The position numbers and the translations under genes were made by a program. Below are positions 1-8,289 of a stretch of 9,396 nucleotides of DNA, piece after piece; position 1 is the first letter of the stretch, and every line of letters begins with the position of its first letter. Below the pieces are notes generated by a model that saw only the letters and a list, made by a program, of their open reading frames with translations, did not search any database and was not told the origin of the DNA. This stretch comes from a candidate division SR1 bacterium CG_4_9_14_3_um_filter_40_9 (GTDB taxonomy: Bacteria; Patescibacteriota; Gracilibacteria; Absconditabacterales; Absconditicoccaceae): NCBI GenBank assembly GCA_002791215.1, contig PFWQ01000064.1, positions 1 to 9,396 on the forward strand, read 5' to 3'.

Positions 1-2101
1 CTAAACATTTTTCTTGATCGTAGCGGGACTGAAGATATGGAGTATCTGCTCGTCATCGTTTCTCTTTGGCAGAGAAAGTAAATCCAGCCGAACAGCTAAA
101 GTAAGGCAAAATAGGCACATAGCCATCATACAATAATATTTGATTTTGAGTGGTCTTGAGCAATGCTTGATAAATTTTAAATGTCTGTTCTCCTCCCGCT
201 CAGATATATTTCTGGAACAAGTCCGGAGAATCTATCGCTGTATATGATACTCCTGCTGGGATAGATGGATGCTTGTTATCCGGATTCATATAAAATAGGA
301 CATATGATTTTGCGAGCAATGCCATGAGTTTGATTTTTCCCTTATTTTCTTGTTCGCTCGTTTCGCCGATTCACTTCAGATAGTCGTTGAAAGGCAATTC
401 ATTGATGACTACGTATTTTTCGTCGTATTGTCCAGACTTCATGTTTTTGATCTTGTCTTTTACAAAGTTGACAGAACCACGAAAGGTATTCCAAGGATTT
501 TTGGCATATGATGTTCTATTGTAGTTGGTGAATGTGATGAGGCCGTTTTTTTTGCCGGCAGTGATGGTCATTTTTTTAGGACCGTAGAGATTATCTTCTA
601 TCGTAAGATACAGGAATCCATTGTGCGATTCTATAACAGGCGCCTGATAGGTATATATTTTTCCATCGGCGTTGATGATACATTTATTTTCACAGGAAAG
701 ATTCCAGATATTATAATCAGCACTCAAATCATAGAGAAGCACTTTCACATTTGATTGCATATATGTCTTTGCCTCATCCATCGTAATCTTGTGCGTGATC
801 TTATTCATCGTCCCATCTGGCGAAGTCATGATGCGGTATTTGACGTAGTCCAGTTTGAGCGCACTAAGAAGCACGTCCAGATCTTCCTGTCGGAATACTT
901 TGAAACTGATGATTTTCTCGCCTTCCGAAGTGATGACTTTTATCGGTTTGATTCAACTGGCAAATTTATTTTTGGTGACATTGACGATAAGCGTTCATTG
1001 AGATGCTTTGCAACTATTGACAGTCAGAGCTCCGTCAATTCACGCACAGCTTTTGAGTTTGGTGATTGAGATAGGGAGTGTGAATGTATCTGAAGTTTTG
1101 TTGCTGTAATAGAATCATTTCGCTTGGGTTCCCAGATTTTGTATCTTGGATACACTCGTTTCGATGGCTTTTGTCCCGGTGGCGACCACTGAACTTGTCA
1201 GTCTTATTCTTCCGAGCCTTTTTTTTACTTGCGCTCTGATATCAGGTAATAATGCGTAGAGATTGGTCCCCGGACATGAAGTATTCCCTGCGTCTTTGTG
1301 TCAGGCTATGGTAAAGTTTTCTTCCTCTGTGATATATGGCGCTTCAGTTCATTTTTCGAAATACATGACTCTGCTATTCGGGTCGATCTTATATTTTTTG
1401 GCCAAGGCTATGCTTAATTTGATGAGTGATTTGAGTTGAGCTTCTGTCGGCTGTTGGATGTTGAAATTCCCCATGAGCGCAATTCCTATGCTCGGCGTAT
1501 TATTCCATGCGGTATGTGCTGCAACAACTCATTCTCCACCCGCTCTTCCTTCATAAATATTACCGAATGGATCTATCAGAAAATGATAGCCGATATCTCA
1601 TCGTGCTCTGGTGATGGCATGATACTTGTACACATCTTGAAGATATTTTCTGACTGCGCCCGTCCCTCAGGTAAGTAAAGAGGCATAGTCTCCTGCTGTG
1701 TGATGGATGATGATTTTGGTCTTATTGAGATGGATGGACTCCGGTCGTTTGAGATAATTCCCTAGATATTCGTAGCGGACTTCATTAATCGTCTGTTCAC
1801 TGGCATAACTGCTGATAAGATAATCCGTAGCCATAGTATTCTCGTAGTCTACTCTCTTACGATCAAGATAGGCGCCTACGTTGGATTGCTGAAGCTCGTC
1901 CAATTCTTGCTGATTTTTGTTTGCCAACCGTGCTTTCACTTCGTAAGCGGGTTGTTTGGCATATCTCCATGCTTCATTCGCCCCCCACTCGGCACGAGTG
2001 ATGATTTTGACGCCGGGAAGAGTCCAAGCTTTGGCAAAAGTTGATCCGAATGGGAACACTAATAATCCAAGGAATCCGATGATTAAAATTTTCTTATACA
2101 T
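1..2101 (-). CDS. Secreted PGRP/Amidase_2 N-acetylmuramoyl-L-alanine amidase fused to a SpoIID-like domain (C-terminus beyond the left edge)
   Basis: Read with TGA as Gly, the minus frame is open from the ATG at 2101 to the window edge (about 700 residues, incomplete). Residues 1-25 look like a signal peptide (MYKK, then a hydrophobic core ending AKA), so the protein is probably exported. Residues 33-290 are a PGRP/Amidase_2 domain: RAEWGA at 36-41, IIIHHTAG around H133, a DIGYHFLID segment, AHTAWNN around H196, and GHKDAGNTSCPG at 267-278. By family knowledge H133, H268 and C276 are the zinc ligands and the enzyme cleaves the MurNAc-L-Ala bond. After a linker, about residues 420-700 resemble SpoIID/LytB: INELPFNDYLKG ending at 577, an ALLAKSYVLFYM helix and FSCSAG near the end. 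SpoIID is a peptidoglycan lytic transglycosylase that prefers strands denuded of stem peptides, so the fusion may cut peptide and glycan in sequence (inference). Twelve TGA codons are read as Gly (low coordinates 53, 200, 371, 953, 995, 1040, 1115, 1301, 1349, 1529, 1598, 1667). No Shine-Dalgarno is visible. Confidence 0.88.
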
Positions 2102-2110
2102 AATATATAG

Positions 2111-2140
2111 TATATACAGATAAAATTATTCTTTTGACAA
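2111..2140 (-). promoter_or_regulatory. Possible promoter of the amidase gene
   Basis: On the minus strand TTGTCA (2140-2135) is followed after 18 bases by TATATA (2116-2111), with TATACT overlapping. It lies about 10 bases from the ATG, so the transcript would be almost leaderless. The surrounding DNA is very AT-rich and such matches arise easily, so support is weak. Confidence 0.3.
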
Positions 2141-2209
2141 GAAGTAGTTGAGTATAATTTTATTATTTAAAAATTCAATGAATAGTTGCATTTAAAAATC
2201 AAAACTATA

Positions 2210-2260
2210 CAACGAGGAACGGCCAACGGAAAACGTTTAACGTGACCCGTATACCGTTTT
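2210..2260. repeat. ACG-rich low-complexity repeat patch
   Basis: Short AACG, ACGG and AACGT words recur with small spacers, including the palindromes AAACGTTT and GTATAC. Similar ACG-rich texture appears inside uvrD (about 3804-3833), inside mnmA (8012-8074) and at the right end of the window. I infer one class of dispersed repeat, but the copies are too degenerate to derive a consensus by eye. Confidence 0.4.
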
Positions 2261-2275
2261 ACCTTATATATATAT

Positions 2276-3214
2276 ATGTTCACCCATCTTCACTGACATA
2301 GCACCTTTTCATTCCTGGAAGCCATCGGCAAGCCCAATAAGATTATCGCAAAAGCGAAAGAACTCGGAATGACAGCGATAGGCATCACCGACTACAATGG
2401 GATGTACAGCGCCATTAAATTCTACCAGACCGCCAAAGAAGAATGAATCAAACCCATCATCGGCGTAGAAACATGATTTGTGATGGATATCAATTCTACG
2501 TTTGCACCTAATCAAGTCGGAAACATCATTCTCATAGCAAAAAATAAGAAATGATATCAAAATCTCATGATCCTCACTTCTTTTGCCGATAAGGAATGAA
2601 TCGCCGGCAAGCCAAAAATCGATATCGCCACGCTCAAAAAATATGGAAGCTGAATTCTCGTCATCATGTGATGAACCGAATCGCGAATAGCGAAAATGCT
2701 GCAGTCGGATAACCAGGAATCGAAAATCACAGAGATAATCTTAATGATCCAAGATGCAGTAGGGGTCGAAAATGTCTATATGGATGTCATCGCGCAAGAC
2801 TATACTATCATCCCCATGCTGAAAAAGATCAATGACCAGATTTTAGAGTTCGGGAAGAAGTTGAAGATCAAGTTTGTCGTGCATAATAATTATTTCTATC
2901 CCAACAAGGATGATAAAGAAGCGTGGGAAGTCGCTCTCGCCATCAAAGACGGGAAAAAGATGTACGACGAGGACAGAAGGAAGCCGAAAGGCGAATATCA
3001 TATCATGAGCGAAGACGAAATCATGGAGATTCTGAAAAAAAATGAATTCGATAAGAAATTCATCGATGAGATGATAGAAAATAATAATGAAGTCGCTGAA
3101 AACATCACAACGGAAATCAATCTCCATCAAGCGCTTTTCCCAAACTACGATACCCCAGACGACATCAAGGAAATCTATGAACAGGCGAAGGATGAATTGG
3201 TAGTGGAAGAGTAG
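2276..3214 (+). CDS. PHP-domain protein like the N-terminus of DNA polymerase III alpha (DnaE), without polymerase domains
   Basis: With TGA as Gly this frame gives 312 residues ending at TAG. It follows the DnaE N-terminal PHP domain in order: FTHLHGHSTFSFLEA at the start, then KAKELGMTAIGITDYNGMY, FYQTAKEEGIKPIIGVE, IILIAKNKKGYQNLM, and a tail INLHQALFPNYDTPDD that matches the last segment before the palm. A complete DnaE is about 1,000-1,200 residues; here the palm, thumb and fingers are absent and the next gene is uvrD. Some PHP metal ligands appear changed: the usual ITDHGN reads ITDYNG, and the usual TNDVHY reads HNNYFY, so hydrolase activity looks unlikely. It may be a stand-alone paralogue, one half of a split polymerase, or the remnant of a truncated dnaE. 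Eight TGA codons are read as Gly (2294, 2444, 2474, 2552, 2597, 2651, 2669, 2672). The start is the first ATG, and HLHGH lies at its usual distance from it. Confidence 0.8.
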
Positions 3215-3551
3215 AGAATATGCACAATACCGGCGATGAACTGGTATTTTTTTGAATTAAAGAAAAGGAGAGACGGAATATCTCTCAAAAAGAAGGGCGT
3301 TGTGTACAAGGTTTACTTGCCGTATAACCGCGGCCTGCTGGCACGGCAGAATACAAACAATAAATGAAGCCCGATTATAAATCATTAGCTTCTTTGCTAG
3401 TAAACCCCCTTCGATTCTCCAATATTCCTTTCTCTCCTAATGATATCCGAAATTCGGACATACCCTATACATATATATACGTAGGATTTTTTCAAGCCGT
3501 ATTTTCTTATTTGGAATTGAAACACTCTCCTTTTTCCATACATAGAGTGAC
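3215..3551. other. Gene-poor spacer between the PHP gene and uvrD
   Basis: I see no convincing protein gene here. A 50-residue frame (3236-3388) and a frame from 3364 that overruns the uvrD start match no family I know. The notable content is on the minus strand: SSU-rRNA-like words at 3292-3348 and possibly 3417-3428. The region also holds a GAGAGA/TCTCTC hairpin at about 3269-3287, and AT-rich DNA just ahead of uvrD that may contain its promoter. Confidence 0.5.
3292..3348 (-). other. SSU-rRNA-like patch: 530-loop hairpin followed by a decoding-region motif
   Basis: On the minus strand, 3348-3318 reads like helix 18 (the 530 loop) of 16S rRNA: a TGCCGT/ACGGCA stem enclosing GCCAGCAG, CCGCGG and TTAT. 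It differs from the universal sequence by one extra G after CAGCAG and one A-to-T change. The E. coli stem CTCCGT/ACGGAG is replaced by a different but still perfectly paired stem. Seven bases further on, 3311-3292 reads CCTTGTACACAACGCCCTTC, 18 of 20 identical to the universal 1390-1406 region. In a real 16S gene these sites are about 850 bases apart, so this is not a normal rRNA gene. It could be a rearranged rRNA fragment, a highly reduced or organelle-like rRNA, or an assembly chimera. Confidence 0.6.
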
Positions 3552-5915
3552 ATGGATATTACTTCTTACATCAAAAGTCAGTTAAACGACGAACAAGGGG
3601 AAGCTGCCTTGCATATAGATACCTCTAGCCTCATCATTGCAGGCGCTGGATCTGGCAAAACAAGGACGCTGATTTACAAGATTGCCTACCTCATTCGGGG
3701 CAAACATATTCCTGTACAAAAAATTCTCGCAGTGACCTTCACCAACAAGGCGGCGAATGAAATGAAAGAAAGACTTCTCAAAATTTCTGAAGAGATCTCG
3801 AGCGGTACGCGGGACGCGGATCGCGGAACGAAAGATTCTATCCAGTCATCCTGAGCGAATGCGAAGGATCTAGACTCTTCACTACGTTCAGAGTGACAGT
3901 ACCTAGACGATAGTCTGGGCGATTTTCTCAACGCGATGCAATCCTCTGCTCCGGCAAACACATCGGCGAATCGCTTGCTTCCCCATACGCTTAAGTGGAT
4001 ATGAACCTTCCATAGTATCTTCTTAAAAATCCTCAAAGAAGATATAGAAAAACTCTGAATGAAATACACCAAAAACTTCGGAATCTACGACAGCAACGAA
4101 TCACAGAGCATCATGAAAGATGTGCTCAAGAGGTTGTGACTGCAAGACATCTATAAGATACCCGAAGCGAAAGTCTTCATCTCCATACAGAAAAATAATT
4201 GATTGGATCCCAAAGGCGCTATAAAAATACTGAAAACTGACCACGACCAAAGCATGTACAAAATCTACGAAGAATATCAGAAAGAACTTGAAAATAACAA
4301 CTCGCTCGATTTTGACGATCTGCTTTTGTTACCTTATCTGCTCTTCAAAAAAAATCCTGTAATTTTGAAAAAACGGAACGATCATTTTGACTATATCCTC
4401 GTAGATGAAGCACAAGACACCAACCGGATCCAATTTGAATTGATGAAAATGCTGGGAGGTGAAAATGCGAATATGACGCTCATCGGAGACGATTATCAAA
4501 GCATCTACGGATGGCGCGGGGCACTCATGGAAAACTTTTTGAATGTAAAAAAATATCGACCGGACATCCAGATGTTCAAATTACAAATCAATTATCGTTC
4601 GCGCCCTCATATCGTCCATGCGGGGAATCAAATCATCAAGAATAATGTTAATCAATATGAAAAAAATATCGTAGCCCATAGAACCGGTGATGACAAAATC
4701 ACCATCTTCTCTCATGCGAGCGAAATGGACGAAGCAGCCAATATCGTAGACCTCATCAAGAAGATGAAGGACCAGGGGAAAGTTAAAAATCGGAATCAGG
4801 TTGCGATTTTGTATAGGACGAATGCTCAATCCTCTCCTTTTGAACAATTGTTTCTGCAGGAAGGAATTCCGTACAAGGTGTGGTGAGCGTATAAATTTTT
4901 TGAAAGGAAAGAAATTAAAGATACCCTCTCCTACATCAAATATATTTTGAATCCACAGGATAATATTTCCCTCAAAAGGATTTTGAATGTACCGACGAGA
5001 AAAATCTGAAAAACGACGATAGAGACTATTGAAGAACTAGCGATTGATCAAAATACCAATATGCATGAAATCCTAATTCATATCAGTGATCTTGGCGTCA
5101 AACTCACCCCCGCCGCTACGAAATGAATCGAAGAGTTTTTGACCACCATGATCGGAATAAGAACACAGTTGAAAAAATTGACGCCAGCAGAATTGATTGA
5201 GACCTTGATCAAAAAAATCAAATATAGAGACTATCTCGTCAAGGAAGAATGAGGCGAGCCACAGGCAGATGAAAAATATGAAAACATCTGACAATTGATC
5301 AATATGGCACAAAAATACGACCTGAGAAAAACTGCGAATGAAGAGCCCTGAAGCATAGTATGAGAGGAATTATTGAGACAATTTATGGAAGAGGTGGCAC
5401 TATTGAGTGATATCTCAGAAAATGAATCTTGAGAAATAGAAGCGGTAAAATTGATGACCGCTCACTCAAGCAAGGGCTTGGAATTTCCGATTGTGTTCAT
5501 CGTAGGATTGGAAGATTATATTTTTCCGTTGGCGAATGCCATGCAAGACCCCAAAACTCTGGAAGAAGAAAGAAGGCTGATGTACGTCGCTGTAACTAGG
5601 GCTAAGGACGTGCTTTTTCTCTCACACGCACACAGCAGGATGACACGATGACAAACTAAGATGAATCCTCCGAGCAGATTCTTGGATGAGATTTCTCCCG
5701 ACTTGGTAAAAAGATATGACCTCGGCGGATGATGAACGGATGATGAGCCAAGACAGAACGTGGACGAATGAGATAGCGTCATGCATAAATTATTTGGCAA
5801 GGGATATGTGCTTGAAGTCTGGAATAATCTCACTATCGTCAAATTCCACAATCCTAAATTCGGTGTCAGAAAAATAGAGATGAGATTTTTGCAAGTGATA
5901 TGAAAAGACGAATAG
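3552..5915 (+). CDS. uvrD: UvrD/PcrA-family SF1 DNA helicase with an in-frame repeat insertion
   Basis: With TGA as Gly this frame gives 787 residues, a normal UvrD/PcrA length plus an insertion. All SF1A motifs are present: Walker A AGAGSGKT at 30-37, Ia [17 protein letters not shown] at 149-155, Walker B DEAQD at 285-289, [34 protein letters not shown] at 636-644, and [11 protein letters not shown] around 678-686. The C-terminus ([21 protein letters not shown]) resembles the PcrA/UvrD Tudor-like tail that contacts RNA polymerase. The family unwinds DNA 3'-to-5' using ATP in excision and mismatch repair. Between motif Ia and GTFHS, residues about 85-118 come from repeat DNA yet keep the frame. 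The first ATG is used; there is no clear Shine-Dalgarno. Nineteen TGA codons are read as Gly, among them 4002 (GTFHS) and 4884. rep or pcrA are alternative names for this family. Confidence 0.93.
3804..3903. repeat. Composite palindromic repeat inserted in the uvrD coding sequence
   Basis: The first part (3804-3830) is an ACGCGGGACGCGG-type low-complexity tract. The second (about 3846-3898) is an imperfect palindrome with 26-base arms of pattern GTCAnnCTGAnCGnAnnGAAGnnTC. The reverse frame of that palindrome encodes the SERSEES...SFAFAQDD peptide that I know from spurious ORFs in many genomes. The whole tract is bracketed by GGTAC (3804-3808) and GTACC (3899-3903). It carries two TGA triplets (3852, 3894) that would be stops in the standard code but are Gly here, so uvrD reads through. 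The exact boundaries of the insertion cannot be fixed by eye. Confidence 0.75.
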
Positions 5916-5942
5916 GACGAAAAGACGAATAGGACGAAAAGA
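5903..5942. repeat. 17-base tandem duplication across the uvrD stop codon
   Basis: The unit AAAAGACGAATAGGACG occurs at 5903-5919 and 5920-5936, followed by a partial third copy. The TAG in the first unit is the uvrD stop. It looks like replication slippage; because 17 is not a multiple of three, the second copy would be in another frame. Confidence 0.85.
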
Positions 5943-6013
5943 AATTAAAATTCCGAATTCCAAAAATTTTTTCTTCCCGAACAAGCTCTATAAGCTCGTT
6001 TCGCTAGTTTCGA

Positions 6014-6041
6014 CCTAATGAATTACAATGTCACTTTTTTT
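6014..6041 (+). repeat. Direct repeat, copy 1 (CCTARTGAATTAYA-N5-ACTTTTTTT)
   Basis: CCTAATGAATTACA is followed 19 bases from its first C by ACTTTTTTT. A second copy with identical spacing starts at 6143. The two are 129 bases apart and differ at two positions in the first 14 bases. The T-run end resembles an intrinsic terminator tail. Confidence 0.5.
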
Positions 6042-6077
6042 CAAGCGATGTCGCCACATTGCGACAGATGATGACAT
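6028..6077. other. Nested hairpin
   Basis: The outer stem ATGTCA (6028-6033) pairs with TGACAT (6072-6077), and the inner stem TGTCGC (6049-6054) pairs with GCGACA (6061-6066) around the loop CACATT. A poly-T tract lies inside rather than after the structure, so it is not a classical plus-strand terminator. The role is unknown. Confidence 0.4.
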
Positions 6078-6142
6078 AAGATATACACTTAATCAAATAT
6101 GTAAACTCAATCTTTTCTCGACCTTTGGGGTTTGGCTTCTCG

Positions 6143-6172
6143 CCTAGTGAATTATAGATAGACTTTTTTTTT
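6143..6172 (+). repeat. Direct repeat, copy 2 (CCTARTGAATTAYA-N5-ACTTTTTTT)
   Basis: CCTAGTGAATTATA is followed 19 bases from its first C by AC and nine T, matching copy 1 at 6014 in both sequence and spacing. Sequence upstream of the two copies does not align well. Confidence 0.5.
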
Positions 6173-6262
6173 ATTTTGTGTATTTAGTTTGCTTTTTTTG
6201 TTTCCATGCATATGATATTATCAAGCAAACATATTTCACAAGTTTTCAACCCCGAACGGTCT

Positions 6263-6318
6263 GGGTGAAAATCCCTGTTTTTATATGCTCCTTCACCTCT
6301 TGGTGATTGAAGCATATA
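6263..6318 (+). promoter_or_regulatory. Structured leader with a strong hairpin and a competing pairing
   Basis: TATATGCT (6282-6289) pairs with AGCATATA (6311-6318), closing an inner CACC-tctt-GGTG stem (6294-6305). The segment GGTGAA (6264-6269) could instead pair with TTCACC (6292-6297), which would break the inner stem. Two mutually exclusive folds are what an attenuator or switch would need. It lies about 90 bases ahead of the Lys-rich ORF. I recognise no known riboswitch class. Confidence 0.35.
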
Positions 6319-6410
6319 TAGTTGCTACATCAATAATTTCTCATTACATTTCGAAAATTATTGTGTAGTAATCTAAAGCTTGGTTTTTTATATCCTTATT
6401 TATACCTACA

Positions 6411-6500
6411 ATGGTTGCAAAGAAAAAGAAGGTTGCTAAAAAAGCAGTTAAGAAAGTTGCTAAGAAAGCTAAGAAAGCTAAGAAAGCTAAGAAAAGATAG
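6411..6500 (+). CDS. 29-residue Lys/Ala-rich histone-H1-like small protein
   Basis: ATG at 6411 to TAG at 6498-6500 encodes 29 residues made only of Met, Val, Ala, Lys and a final Arg. It starts MVAKKKKVAKK and ends in repeated AKK. The 3' half is four exact copies of GCTAAGAAA (6459-6494), so its length could change by slippage in whole codons. The composition resembles the C-terminal tails of H1-like and Hc-type bacterial proteins, suggesting binding to nucleic acid or rRNA, but that is inference from charge only. A good intrinsic terminator follows within 60 bases and a structured leader precedes it, which supports a real transcription unit. There is no TGA in the frame and no Shine-Dalgarno. 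Alternatively it is a low-complexity chance ORF. Confidence 0.6.
   Translation: MVAKKKKVAKKAVKKVAKKAKKAKKAKKR
6459..6494 (+). repeat. Four tandem copies of a 9-base unit GCTAAGAAA
   Basis: Four perfect in-frame copies encode Ala-Lys-Lys repeats in the small basic protein. Codon choice is identical in every unit, pointing to recent slippage expansion rather than old selection on the peptide. Confidence 0.9.
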
Positions 6501-6527
6501 TTTTGCTTTTCTAGCGCTAGAGCTGTG

Positions 6528-6560
6528 AAAAACTCCTGATTGCGAAATTGGGGGTTTTTT
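6528..6560 (+). terminator. Intrinsic terminator after the Lys-rich gene
   Basis: AAAAACTCC (6528-6536) pairs with GGGGTTTTT (6551-6559), including one G-T pair, around a 14-base loop, and the 3' arm runs into six T. It lies 28 bases after the stop codon. Confidence 0.8.
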
Positions 6561-6643
6561 CGTTTCTGAAATTGATAATGATAATGAAATGAATATAAGA
6601 TATTTGGTTGCATTACAAACTCTTCACTAACAGCTAAAGACTA

Positions 6644-8170
<1,527 letters not shown>

Positions 8171-8203
8171 TTGTCACCATCAAATACACCATAAATGTCA
8201 AGC

Positions 8204-8232
8204 AAAAAAGGCCATGGATACGGTCTTTTTTT
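8204..8232 (+). terminator. Intrinsic terminator of mnmA
   Basis: AAAAAAGGCC (8204-8213) pairs with GGTCTTTTTT (one G-T pair) around an 8-base loop and runs into seven T. It lies 33 bases after the mnmA stop and just ahead of the next promoter. Confidence 0.88.
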
Positions 8233-8259
8233 GTAATTTATGAATTCCTGGGATATAAT
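8231..8259 (+). promoter_or_regulatory. Sigma70-type promoter of the surface-protein gene
   Basis: TTGTAA (8231-8236) and a consensus TATAAT (8254-8259) are separated by exactly 17 bases. Transcription would start near 8266, giving a leader of about 24 bases before the ATG at 8290. The -35 overlaps the end of the mnmA terminator. Confidence 0.85.
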
Positions 8260-8289
8260 CAGTATAACGAAACTTTTATAGCGTCATAT

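Larger units (their letters stand above)
2102..2275. other. Divergent intergenic region between the amidase and PHP genes
   Basis: This 174-base spacer separates two divergently oriented genes. The amidase-proximal half is AT-rich and holds the possible promoter. About 2210-2260 is a GC-richer patch built from AACG/ACGG/ACGT words, unlike its surroundings. An alternating TA tract runs directly into the PHP gene start (ATG at 2276) and could act as a -10 region. No RNA gene or Shine-Dalgarno sequence is apparent. Confidence 0.5.
5916..6410. other. Non-coding region with hairpins between uvrD and the Lys-rich ORF
   Basis: I find no protein gene on either strand even with TGA as Gly. The tract holds a direct repeat (6014 and 6143), a nested hairpin at 6028-6077, an 8-base inverted repeat (GTTTGCTT 6187-6194 with AAGCAAAC 6223-6230) and a strong hairpin at 6282-6318. 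Several poly-T runs follow these elements and could terminate uvrD transcription. A small RNA gene or a structured leader for the Lys-rich ORF is possible, but I recognise no known RNA family. Confidence 0.45.

Noticed and set aside
371..874. Stand-alone minus-strand ORF
   Set aside because: It is an internal piece of the amidase/SpoIID gene; the frame is open on both sides once TGA is read as Gly.
3236..3388. 50-residue plus-strand ORF (MNWYFFELKKRRDG start)
   Set aside because: It crosses the rRNA-like patch and shows no recognisable family; too weak to call a gene.
3364..3585. 73-residue plus-strand ORF
   Set aside because: It overlaps the uvrD start in another frame and matches no family I know; it is probably chance in the spacer.
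3686..4072. Minus-strand ORF containing SERSEES and FAFAQDD
   Set aside because: It is the reverse reading of the palindromic repeat within uvrD, a well-known type of spurious ORF.
6261..6277. GGTGAAAATCC resembling a cobalamin or FMN riboswitch word
   Set aside because: The other conserved segments of either riboswitch are missing, and the downstream gene is not related.
6344..6613. Minus-strand ORF rich in FLAFLA
   Set aside because: It is the antisense of the GCTAAGAAA repeat of the Lys-rich gene.
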